From contig NZ_JBAMHQ010000002.1 of NCBI RefSeq assembly GCF_037081775.1, positions 1-64,000 on the forward strand: a stretch of 64,000 nt of DNA. The letters are read 5' to 3'. This DNA is from Haladaptatus sp. ZSTT2 (GTDB lineage Archaea > Halobacteriota > Halobacteria > Halobacteriales > Halococcaceae). The position numbers were made by a program, and so were the translations under genes. Numbering within the stretch: position 1 is the stretch's first letter; each line of letters opens with the position of its first letter. Below the pieces are notes generated by a model. That model worked only from the letters and a program-made list of their open reading frames with translations, was not told where the DNA came from and made no database searches. This document shows positions 23,311 through 32,900 of the stretch, in pieces.

Positions 23311-26300
23311 TCAGGGCATACTACGCGTTGGCGGTGCGATGTCGATGTGGACGTGGTCGTCGTGGCCGGCGTGTTGCTGACAGAGGCCTTCAGCGATGAG
23401 CGTGGTATCGTTGAACAGCGCGCGTGAGAACAGCGGTTGAGCGCCGAACGCTTCCAAAACGGCGCGCATCGCGTCCCGGTCGTAGGTGGGTGAAGTCCAC
23501 GTGATTCCGCCGGTGTTCCCGTCGGTTCGGGCCAGCCGGAGGTCGCACGCCATGCCCGTCTCGTGGCCGGCGTGGTCGGGCGTATCGCCGCCGTGTGGCA
23601 GGCTCACGTCGTTGACCGTCAACAGCGCCGCGTCAGGGTTCGTGTTCAGGTAGTTGTCGCGGTAGTGGGCACCTGCGTCCGTCACCGTCTCTGCCATCCA
23701 GTCGGTGCCGTAGTCGTGGGTGTCTGCGGGGTCGTTTCGCTCGAAGTTGAAAAAGCCGTCACCGGCACCGCCGAGGGGCATCAACTGCCAGTGGGGTGCG
23801 TTCGTCGCCCGCAGCCAGTCGTAGGTGTCACCCGGCACGTCAACCCGGCCGTCTCCGGCGACATCGTTTCGCCCGTTCTTGATGGACTGCACCAAGTTGA
23901 TGACGGCTACCAAGGCGGCATCGGCCGTCGTATCGACCGTGAGCCAGTCGAAGCCGAGGTCGACGAGCCGCTGTTTCAGCGCGCGCACGTCGTCTGGGTT
24001 GTTCGTTCCGCCGGTGCCAACGCTGGCGCTCAGGGTGAAGCCCGTCGTGGTCGCAGTGCCACGGTTTGCGAGCACCGTCGTCCCGGCGTCGAAGCCTACC
24101 TGCAAACCACTCGCATAGTTCGGCGGGACGCCAGACGGCCAGCTTGCGCGGACAACCGGCAGGGCGGTCTCGCCGTTGTACATCTCGCTCAAGTCCGCCC
24201 AGTACTGGTCGTCTCGCGTCTCGGTCGCTTCGAGCGCGGCGAGTTCGAGGCCCGTCTCGCCGTCGAGTTCACGCTGGCGGAGATAGTCGAACAGCGCCAG
24301 CACCTGTGCGCGCTCGCTCGCGTCGAAGGCGTCGAACATGGCGCTCGCAGATTCGTAGCCGATTTCGCGATGATTGCCGCCCATAATCTGGGGGTACCCA
24401 ACGCTCGCCGCTTCGATGGCCGTGTCTCGGTCGGCAAGCGTCTCCGCACGCGCGAGGGCAGCGTACTGGAGGTCTTGGAACGCATCCCCGCAGACCGGGT
24501 CGCCGTGAAGCAGTTCCCAGCTGTCCGGTGGGCAGGTACCTGACTCACAGAATCGGTGATTACGCCAGTTCACGGTGGTTCCGTGGTCGAAAAACTGGTC
24601 GTACTGTACTTGGTTGGCCTGTCCCCACTTCCGCCAGAAGACGTGATTTTCGAAGCGGAGCATCGGGTCATCGCGGGCTGAGAGGTCACAGCTGCCACCC
24701 TCGTTGCGGTAGAACGCCATCGGAACCTGCACGTCGATGCCGAACTCGTCGCTCAGATACTCGAACAGCCCGCCGACGCGGTTGTAAATCGTGGCGACCT
24801 GTCGCTCAAACGAATCTGGGGCGGTGAGCGTCGCTGTCTGTGCTGGGGCGAGGTCGACACCGGGGTCGTTGTCCGCCAAGAACCAGTGGAGATTCGAAGT
24901 GGCAGTCCATCCGATGGCGTCGCCGCCCGTCGTCGTGACGAAGGCGAGTTCGCCCTCGGTGGCGTGAGTCAGGCGTTGGGCGACTATCACTGCCGTCCAG
25001 TCGTCGATGAGGAGCACGTTATCGCCTGAATCGAAGGTGACGTTCGGCCGCCCTTGCAGGTCTTGGTACCGGTCTTGCTCGGCCTGCGAGGCGGACGATT
25101 CGGGCGGCCGGGCACCCGCGTAGTTTGCCCCCGGATTCCGGAGCCACGCATCGTCTTTCACGACCCGGTAGACGACCTGCGCTGGGCCGCGATCTGGTAT
25201 CTCAAGCGGGGCGGTGAGCGGTGCGGTGCGTTCTATTTCCTCGCGGGCGTCTGCGAGCGGCGACGAAAGCACGTCGAGTGGCGTGTACGGCGGTTTTGGC
25301 AGGCCGTGTTGGTCGTCGTCGAGCGGGAGGCCGTCTCGTTCGCGCGCGGTGCGGACGCGGTCGAGATAGCTCACCTCCTGTGGGAACGCTTCCGGTGCGT
25401 GGATGAGGACGCCGAATAGATGCCACTCGATGATGTGGCGGTCATCAGCAAGGTGTAAGTCGGGCGACGTGAGGTCGCCAAGCAACCGTTCGAGCGGGTC
25501 GTCGGCTGGTGAGATACCCATGCCGAGCAGAACGTGGTTTGCGATTTCGACCCCGAGGTAGCGCGCCGTGAGTTCCTCTTCGAAGCGAGGCCGCGCGAGC
25601 GCCTCATCGAGCAGTGTTTCGAACGGCGTGCCTTCCTGTGGCGGGGTGTCGCCAACATAGAGGCTCGCTCCGCTCGCCAGTTCGCCAACTTCGACGGTGT
25701 GTGAGCCTTTCAGCTCGATAGTGAGCAGGTCGTCACGAGCGGCACCTTCCAGTTCGGATTGCGGTTCTGTGCGACCGGTGACGAGGAACGTTCCCGTCGT
25801 TGGACTCGACGACGCCGGGCGAAACTGCGGCGGGAGCGTCTCAGAAAACGGTGGGTCCTGCCACACGGTTCGAACGTTTGCGAACCTGAGGAGGTGGTCT
25901 GCAATCGTTCGAGTGCGCCGGAGTAGCCGGTCGCGGTCCATCCCAGTATCGGCCACCAGCGTGTCGAACGACGGCGTCACCGTCACGTTCGCAAACCACG
26001 GCACGGAGAGGATCGCCAAGCCACGCGGAATCACGTCGTCGCCGGAAATCGCTTCGAGGCGGAACTCGTGGAGGCCCGGCTTGCCCGCGTAGAGGTCGAT
26101 GGTGAGGTCGGTCGGGTCGGCTTCGAGAACCGCCGTACCGACCCGGTACGGTAGGTCGAGCGCCCATCGGAGATTCGACGGAACCGCATTTTCGAACTGG
26201 GCGTCGAGTTCGATGACGCCGGAGGTGTCGCCAAGTGACGCAGACCCAGTTGTTCGGTCGCCCGGTTCGAACGCGGTTCGTTCTGCGGGGATGTGGTCGA

Positions 26301-26418
26301 GCGCGTTTTCGATTCCGAGCAGTTGGAGACCGCCGCGGATGCCGTCGAACAGCACCTCCCAGACGAGGTCTGCGAGGGTCGGTTCGTCGGGGTCGAGCGT
26401 GGGAGTGCCGTTTGTCAT
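23311..26418 (-). CDS. Giant protein with N-acetylmuramidase and M15-type peptidase domains (predicted peptidoglycan hydrolase)
   Basis: A 1035-aa protein and third gene of the giant-protein operon. Residues 1-400 are unrecognised. An SH3-like segment (about 455-512, ending GWTATSNLHWF) precedes an N-acetylmuramidase domain of the DUF3380/PF11860 type (about 530-720). Hallmarks there are NEGG with likely catalytic E573, MLRFENHVFWRKWG, and SVGYPQIMGGNHREIGY near 672-688. A peptidoglycan-binding-like helical unit (about 805-865) is followed by a C-terminal M15/VanY-like peptidase with HETGMACD (H952, D959) and DHVHID (H1022, H1024). Such domains cut the glycan and peptide parts of murein. Haloarchaea lack murein, so a bacterial target is inferred. 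No Sec or Tat signal is visible. The ATG overlaps the upstream stop codon. Confidence 0.85.
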   Translation of the reverse strand: MTNGTPTLDPDEPTLADLVWEVLFDGIRGGLQLLGIENALDHIPAERTAFEPGDRTTGSASLGDTSGVIELDAQFENAVPSNLRWALDLPYRVGTAVLEADPTDLTIDLYAGKPGLHEFRLEAISGDDVIPRGLAILSVPWFANVTVTPSFDTLVADTGMDRDRLLRRTRTIADHLLRFANVRTVWQDPPFSETLPPQFRPASSSPTTGTFLVTGRTEPQSELEGAARDDLLTIELKGSHTVEVGELASGASLYVGDTPPQEGTPFETLLDEALARPRFEEELTARYLGVEIANHVLLGMGISPADDPLERLLGDLTSPDLHLADDRHIIEWHLFGVLIHAPEAFPQEVSYLDRVRTARERDGLPLDDDQHGLPKPPYTPLDVLSSPLADAREEIERTAPLTAPLEIPDRGPAQVVYRVVKDDAWLRNPGANYAGARPPESSASQAEQDRYQDLQGRPNVTFDSGDNVLLIDDWTAVIVAQRLTHATEGELAFVTTTGGDAIGWTATSNLHWFLADNDPGVDLAPAQTATLTAPDSFERQVATIYNRVGGLFEYLSDEFGIDVQVPMAFYRNEGGSCDLSARDDPMLRFENHVFWRKWGQANQVQYDQFFDHGTTVNWRNHRFCESGTCPPDSWELLHGDPVCGDAFQDLQYAALARAETLADRDTAIEAASVGYPQIMGGNHREIGYESASAMFDAFDASERAQVLALFDYLRQRELDGETGLELAALEATETRDDQYWADLSEMYNGETALPVVRASWPSGVPPNYASGLQVGFDAGTTVLANRGTATTTGFTLSASVGTGGTNNPDDVRALKQRLVDLGFDWLTVDTTADAALVAVINLVQSIKNGRNDVAGDGRVDVPGDTYDWLRATNAPHWQLMPLGGAGDGFFNFERNDPADTHDYGTDWMAETVTDAGAHYRDNYLNTNPDAALLTVNDVSLPHGGDTPDHAGHETGMACDLRLARTDGNTGGITWTSPTYDRDAMRAVLEAFGAQPLFSRALFNDTTLIAEGLCQQHAGHDDHVHIDIAPPTRSMP

Positions 26419-29400
26419 GGTTGAATGAAGGTTCCGGAGGTTGCAGTCGCGCCGCGTCGGTCAGTGACGACGGCACGATATTCGTAGCGCACAGCCGCGG
26501 TTCCGACCGGGACGCGGTCTGAGACGGTCACGCGCTGAACGTTGGGTGCGACGAGCGTCGGCCCGAGGTCTTCGACCGAAACCGACTCGGTTCGCGTCCA
26601 TCGACCGGTTCCGAGCGGGCGTCGCTGCAGGCTGAGGGCGAGGCCGTAGCCGGTGACGCGAACCGAAACGTCGCGCTCGCGGCTGTTCGCACTCGGTTGC
26701 GCAACCGCTTCGATGTCTGGCTGAGCCGGTGGCTGAGTCGTCCCTGCACGCACCCACACGGGCGCGGTCGGCGCAGAGCGCAACCCCGATTCCGCGACCG
26801 CGACGGCTCGATATGCGAACCAGCGGTCGGGCGACACGGCGTCTTGAACCAGGAGTGGGTCGGTTTCGCTCCCTGCCTGCGGGGTAAGCGGGCGCATTCG
26901 GCGGAGGTCTTCGACCGCGTCGCGGTCTGGCGTCCGGTAGAGGCGCACCGTCTCGGTGGCTCCAGATGGGTCAGGGGCGACGGTGAGGTGTATCTCACCG
27001 GGGGCGGCCGCGTCCGTCGTCGCTGCGAGCTGTGGCGTGGGTGGCCGTGCAGTCTCAGGAGTTCTCACGACGGCGAATGCCTCGTCGTCGCTCGGCCACG
27101 GGCTTCGCGTTCCGGTCGGGCCGGTGTGGCGAACCATGACGACCGTCCAGCCGCGGTCTTCTGCGGGCAAGGCAACCTGATGGCGCGTCTCGCCGTCGTC
27201 GTACGGCGTCTCGTGTGCCGGTGAGAAGGCGTGTTGATTCGCGGGGTTTTTCGCAATCTCGCGCAGGCGTTGGACGCGCGCGGTGGTGTCTCTACTCGTA
27301 AACGTCGCGCGCGATTCATCGACAGCCGCGAGCAGGCGGGCCTCTGGCGAACGAAGCACCTGCGTGCGCGACCCGGGCGGCTGTGGCGTCCACGAAACCG
27401 TCCAGTAGCAGGTACCCAGCGCGTCCGGCCACGTCGCGACCTGCGGTTCGAGCGTCAGCGTCTCGGGCGTCGGTTCGACCGGGTCGACGCGCTCTGCGAC
27501 CGTTCTCCGCGCCGGGTTCGAGGCGTTGTCACTGTCGTCAACGGCGACGACCGTCGTCGAGATGCGGGCGCGGTGGGTTGCATCGTACGGCCGGGTAACA
27601 GCCGGAATCGTGACCGTGAGGCGCGCGTCCCTCGTGGGGTCGCTCGCTGCACTTGGCGGTTCCACCGACGCTGTTACCCCAGCCAGCGGCGAGGTTACCT
27701 GCAAGTCGGGCCACGATATCGAAAGCGGGCTGAACACGCCCGCCTCCGTCTCACAGCCATTCCAGCCGGTAAAGTCGCGGTCAACTTTCCCCTGTTGGCA
27801 GTGAATCTCGAACCGGGCAGTGTCCGGGGCGAGCGTACGTTGGCCAGCAGTCCAGTCAAACGATAGTTCGAGTTCCCACGTCGGCTGGTCACCGAGCAGG
27901 CGTGCGCGGAGTCCAGTCGGGGCAGGCGGCGAAACGGTGTCAGCGACCGTCTCAGTCGTCTCCGCAAAGTCGCTCCACCGCCCCCAGATGTCCATACCAG
28001 CGACGCGGTAAGTCGAGTCGCCCAACGGCGGTTCGCGGTCGGTGAACGTGTTTACGCCACCGGCCGCGGGCAGTCGCGGGAGCGGCAGTCCTGAGTCCGG
28101 TTCGGTGCTCGAAAGTGACTCGTCTGCCGTGCCGTGACGACGGCGAACCGCGAAGGCGACGTGGGCGTCGTCGGTGAACAGGTTCGCATCCGGCGCGTCC
28201 CACGAGAGGTCTACGACCGCCTGCGTGCCTGTGACGCCGCTTCGAGATTCGACGTGGCCCGTCACTCCGTGTGGGGGAGTGACTGCCTCGCGTGCGCCGA
28301 CCTGGACGTTCGTCGCAACCGAGACGACGGTGCCGACTTGCGAACTCGGGATGCGGTGGGTTCGAGACTGTGAGAGCCCCGGCAGCGGCAGGGCAACGTT
28401 TTCCCCGTCGGCGTTTTCTCCGAACCGTTCGAGCGCTTGGTCGCGCATCTCGGGGGCGAGCACGCCCCATAGCCACAGCGTCCACCAGTCGGCGCTCACC
28501 ATGTAATCGACAGGGGCTTGCTGTGGCTCGTCGGCCGTCGTTGCAAGCCCAAGCAGGTGGGCAACGCCGGGGTCGAGCGACGCGACTTGCAGCATGTCGA
28601 GCAGCGGCACGTCCACCGTAGACCCCGAGAGGTCGTCGTTGGTGCCGTCGGTTGCTTCGAGCGGTTCGTCGCCGCCGTAGCGCACCGCCCGTTGTGGCTT
28701 GGCTTCGGTAACTTCAGTCGTGACAAGCGTTTCGAGCGCGTCGGCGAGGTCGTCGTAGTCTGCGAGATACCGCCTGTCGATGTCGGCTTCAAGCGCTGTG
28801 TCGGTCGCCGGGTCGGGCGGCCAGTCGGCGTTGGCCCACGGCCCGAGTGCCTGCGGTTTTGCACGGTAGAGCCGGTCGCGGGCCACCTGCAAACCCGAGC
28901 GAGGCTGTGCCGGATAGGTCACGTCGTCGCCGTCGATTGGGAGGAAGAACGTCTCGACTGGCTGCCAGCCATTCGCGTCGGCGTAGTCGTCCACCGTAAT
29001 CCACTCGACCAGTTCGACCTCTGCGAGCCGACCGGTGAGCCGCACCTCGTCGATGACGGTGCCGTTCAGCAGGAACGTCCCTTCGACCCACTCGTCGGTG
29101 TCGGGAAGGCCGCCCCCGAACCGGCCGCCAAGCCGACCGCCAAATCGCCCGCGGTCGAGCACCGACCCGAGGTTGAGGTTCGGGATGCGACGGAACTGCG
29201 GCTGGGAGCCGAACGGCCCGGTTCGCCGCCCGGAAACGCGGCCTCGCAGACGCGCCGCTGGCGATTCGCGCTCCGGAGTCGACGCCTCGATTCTGGCTTC
29301 GAGTTGGTCGGTGTCGAGGTGCACGTCGGTCAGTGTCGGCAGGAACTCGACGTTTCGAATGCGCCGTAGCGTGTCGAGGTCGAACGTGTCTACGAGCCGG

Positions 29401-29909
29401 CCGAGCGTATCTGCGAGGTTGCGGCCGCTTGCGCCACGGTCTTGGACGCGGACGGTGTCGCCATCCACGAACACGGCACTCGCGGCGATGGACCCCGCTT
29501 TGCGGTGGCGATAGCGCACCAACGCCCAGCAGGCTGGAGTTGACGCCGCAGTCTCGCTCTCGTCTTCAGTGAATCGGAGGCGAACCGTGTCGGTGCCGAC
29601 GCTGATAGCGTGTTGTGTACTGCCCGGTGTGAGGCCATCGGCTGCCGTCGCGTGGAGGCCCTCTTGGTCGCGGAACTCGCCGTCTGCAATCTCGCTCCCG
29701 AGCATGTGTGCGCGCCGGACACGCACGTCCCGTCGCTTTGGGTCCCATGGCAGGGGAGAAGGACGGCGAACCAGTTTGAACCCCGAGCGAGGAAAACCAA
29801 GGTCGGACGAGAACGTCCACCGAAGGTGGTGGCCGTCAGCGAGGTAATCGTCGGCTTCGATACCGAGTGCGGCGAGTTGGAGCAGAGTTGGGTTGACGTA
29901 TCGGGTCAT
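26415..29909 (-). CDS. Giant protein with C-terminal fibronectin-III-like repeats, unknown function
   Basis: A 1164-aa protein, middle gene of the three-gene operon. The start at 29909 (MTRYVNPTLLQLAALGI) is well supported: GGAGGTG lies six bases upstream and the ATG overlaps the stop of the 1830-aa gene as ATGA. The frame is open back to 30188, but only inside that gene. Residues 1-500 are unrecognised and include an RG-rich patch near 245. From about 515 to the end several beta-sandwich modules of fibronectin-III type are visible (for example PPAPTGLRARL, WFAYRAVAVAESGLRSAPTAPVWV, YEYRAVVTDRRG). This suggests an adhesive or structural scaffold. No signal peptide or membrane segment is seen. 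Confidence 0.8.
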   Translation of the reverse strand: MTRYVNPTLLQLAALGIEADDYLADGHHLRWTFSSDLGFPRSGFKLVRRPSPLPWDPKRRDVRVRRAHMLGSEIADGEFRDQEGLHATAADGLTPGSTQHAISVGTDTVRLRFTEDESETAASTPACWALVRYRHRKAGSIAASAVFVDGDTVRVQDRGASGRNLADTLGRLVDTFDLDTLRRIRNVEFLPTLTDVHLDTDQLEARIEASTPERESPAARLRGRVSGRRTGPFGSQPQFRRIPNLNLGSVLDRGRFGGRLGGRFGGGLPDTDEWVEGTFLLNGTVIDEVRLTGRLAEVELVEWITVDDYADANGWQPVETFFLPIDGDDVTYPAQPRSGLQVARDRLYRAKPQALGPWANADWPPDPATDTALEADIDRRYLADYDDLADALETLVTTEVTEAKPQRAVRYGGDEPLEATDGTNDDLSGSTVDVPLLDMLQVASLDPGVAHLLGLATTADEPQQAPVDYMVSADWWTLWLWGVLAPEMRDQALERFGENADGENVALPLPGLSQSRTHRIPSSQVGTVVSVATNVQVGAREAVTPPHGVTGHVESRSGVTGTQAVVDLSWDAPDANLFTDDAHVAFAVRRRHGTADESLSSTEPDSGLPLPRLPAAGGVNTFTDREPPLGDSTYRVAGMDIWGRWSDFAETTETVADTVSPPAPTGLRARLLGDQPTWELELSFDWTAGQRTLAPDTARFEIHCQQGKVDRDFTGWNGCETEAGVFSPLSISWPDLQVTSPLAGVTASVEPPSAASDPTRDARLTVTIPAVTRPYDATHRARISTTVVAVDDSDNASNPARRTVAERVDPVEPTPETLTLEPQVATWPDALGTCYWTVSWTPQPPGSRTQVLRSPEARLLAAVDESRATFTSRDTTARVQRLREIAKNPANQHAFSPAHETPYDDGETRHQVALPAEDRGWTVVMVRHTGPTGTRSPWPSDDEAFAVVRTPETARPPTPQLAATTDAAAPGEIHLTVAPDPSGATETVRLYRTPDRDAVEDLRRMRPLTPQAGSETDPLLVQDAVSPDRWFAYRAVAVAESGLRSAPTAPVWVRAGTTQPPAQPDIEAVAQPSANSRERDVSVRVTGYGLALSLQRRPLGTGRWTRTESVSVEDLGPTLVAPNVQRVTVSDRVPVGTAAVRYEYRAVVTDRRGATATSGTFIQP

Positions 29910-32900
29910 GGAGCACCTCCAGGTGAAAGAACCGACGGACGCATCGGGAACGGAACGTTGAGCGGCTGTGTCGTCGAAGACAGTGTCACGCGAGCGGGCT
30001 GGCCAGCCACGAGTTCGCCAGCATCCGGGACGAACAGAATTCGAGCGCCCGATTCGCCGGTGACGAACCGGCCGGTGAGGGCACGGCTGCCCTGACGGAC
30101 GGTCAGCGTCACCCCGTCGCGGAGTAACGGTTCTGGACCGTCGAGGACGAGCGCGACGGGGGCAGCATCGTCCGTCGTCGGATTCCACCGCCAGACGCGG
30201 ATGGCTTCGGGCGTTTCGGGAGGTCGACGTGGCGGCAACCCGAGCGTCTCGAACAGTAAGTGGTCGAGCGCGCCGTCGTCAATGGTAACCTCCCCCACCG
30301 TCGTCTCGGGCGTGGCGGCCGCGGTGGTCGCTGTGCGAAGCCCGGCCGCGTTCGGAAGCGTGTCGGTGAGTTCATCGACCAGTTCATGGGAGGCGAGATG
30401 GGCACCCGGCGAAGCCCAGCGCGAGGTGGTAAATCGCCACGTGTAGACAGCTGGTGCGGTCTCCCAATCGATGGTTGAGAGAGGCGCGGCCGCATCGATG
30501 CGGTGGAGCGTAGTGACGTATCGGGTGGCTGGTTCGAGCAACGAGGCGATGGTGGCCGTGGCCTCGCGCCACAACTCCCCAACGCGGTCGTCGACGCAGT
30601 TGAGCGATTCGAGCGTACTGCGCCAGACCGCTTGTTCTGCGGGGAGGTCTGCCGCACGTTCTGCGATGGCGTCGGCGCGTTCGAATAAGTCAACGCCGTG
30701 TTCATCGACGAATCGGAGCGCGAGCGCGTCGCCGTAGGCGGTGTAGGTGGCGAGCGTGCGCGCAGAACGGAAGGTGACTGTTGCCGGACTCTCGGTGTAG
30801 TGGGGAACTGACCCATCCGGGAGCGCGTGGATGTCCCAGTCGTCGCGTGTGCGGTCTGGGTCGTCGGTTCCGCGCAGGGTCGAGGGCGGGTTGCCCGCCG
30901 TCGTGAACGAGATGGTCTCCGTAAACGAACCAGCAGGGTCACCGACTTTGACCGGATCGTCTCCCCACTGCTCTGCGTGGGTCGCCTCGACGGTCATCGA
31001 GAGTTCGTACTCGGTTCCCGGCGCGAGCATGTCGAGGTGTTCGCCGCGCAACGTCGCATCCACGAGGTCGGCCGTCAACTCGGTCAGCGTGTCGCGCTCT
31101 GCGCGGTTCGTGCGGTCGCCGTAGCGAACCTCGACCGAGAGGACTGACGCAGCCATCGCCGAGAGCGCAGCGGGGACGTGCGGGAGGGTTGGCGGCCGCA
31201 CCGCGAACAGGCGAATCGCATCGACCGGGCGCGGTGGCGCACAGCCGTAAAATCGCCAGCCTTTGTCGGTGTCGGGTGGCGTACCAGTGACGCCCTGTAA
31301 CGGAAACGACTGCCCGAGTGGCGTGAGTGGCAGTCGCCCAGTCGCAGGGTCGCCATCAACGAGCCCAATCGCGACTATCTGCACGTCGTCTGCGACGAGC
31401 AACTGCACTTCGGCGTGTTCGTGGGCGGGGAGGACGATGTCGAGCGGGTCGACGAGCGAGGGGATGTCCGCTGGTTCCCCCTCCACTGCCGACAGGCGGT
31501 TCACCTGCGGTTCCGGGCCGATGAGGTGATTGACGAATGCCAACCCCTGTGCACTCCGTGGCAGCACCTGCGGGACGCCAAGGAGGCGGTCGCGTTGGAG
31601 CGGTTGGCGCGGTGCTTGGGCTGGCTCGAACGGTGGCCGGACGACGCTCCCCTCTACCACAGCGGCATCGACCATGCGGCGCGCGGCCGCAGACCCCTCG
31701 GGAGCGACGCGTCCCCAGACGGGCGGGTCGCCCACCGTGTCGCGGAACGCTTCGGTGAGTTTCAGGGGCGTGGTGAGGTCGTCACCCGCGGGTAAGCCGG
31801 TGGCGTCGTAAGCCAAGCGAGCCTGTGGTTTTTTCAGGAAGCACGGGTCCCACTCGCGGGTTTGTCGTTTCGACAACTCGCCGCCCAAGCCGACGGTTCG
31901 GTTGAGGTAGGTCGCCTCGTGGGTGAACAAGAGCAGGTCTTTCCGGGCGGGTTGGCCCCCTGAAGCAGCAGCCGCGCCGGAAGCCGAGGCGGCGTCGCCA
32001 CCGGGCGTCCACGTCGCCGGAGCGTCTGCGACCGTATCGCCCGTTTCGACGTTTTTGACGGTGCAGTCGGTGAGTTCGTAGCGATAGCCAATGCGGTGGC
32101 GGCGTTCGACACCCTGTGTTTCGGCCTGCTCCGTGGTGACGACTTTCCACACGTCCGCCCCGCCGTCGGCCGTCGCCGCCGTGAACGAACCAACCGAGCC
32201 GATGCCGTTGATTGGGGCGTCAAAGGAGAGGGCGAACACGGGGTCTATCGGCACGTCAGTGAGGCCGCCGTCTGCCGCCGCGTCCAGCAGTGAGTGTGCT
32301 TCCCGACGATTTCGCGGTCTGAGCTGGCAATCGACGAGTGGGTTCGGCGCGTCGGGGAGGTCGCCGCCGGGGCCGAACGTCACCGAGACGCTCGTGTTGA
32401 TGTCGTCGAACGGCCACGGGAGGTCGATTTTCACCCCGACTTCGCCCGTCAGTTCGAACGGGGTGGGCGCGCGCCCGGCCAGCCGGGCGAACACACCGAG
32501 GTCGAAGCCAAAGCCGAACACCTTGACGACGATGCCGCCCTCGATTTCGACCAAGCCGACCAACAGCGGCGGGTCGGCAAGCGAGACGCCGAGGTGGAAG
32601 CCCGCCTCTGCGTACCAATAAATTTTGAGGACGCTCGATTTCAGGCCCCAGTCGATGCTCGCCTCACCGCCGAGTGCGAGCGCGAGTCCGGGAAGCGGGT
32701 CAACCGTCGGGAGTCCCGTGATTGGCGAGCCATCGAGCATCAGATACGCAGAGAGGTCGAGCATCCCAAGCGCCTCCGCGATGACGCGCGCCTCCGGCGG
32801 GGCGTAGCGACCCATGTAGAGGTGAAAGTCGCTTGCGTCGGCCAAGTTGACGAATATCTCGACGGGAATCGTGACCGTCACGAGGTCTGGACCGTCGCCT

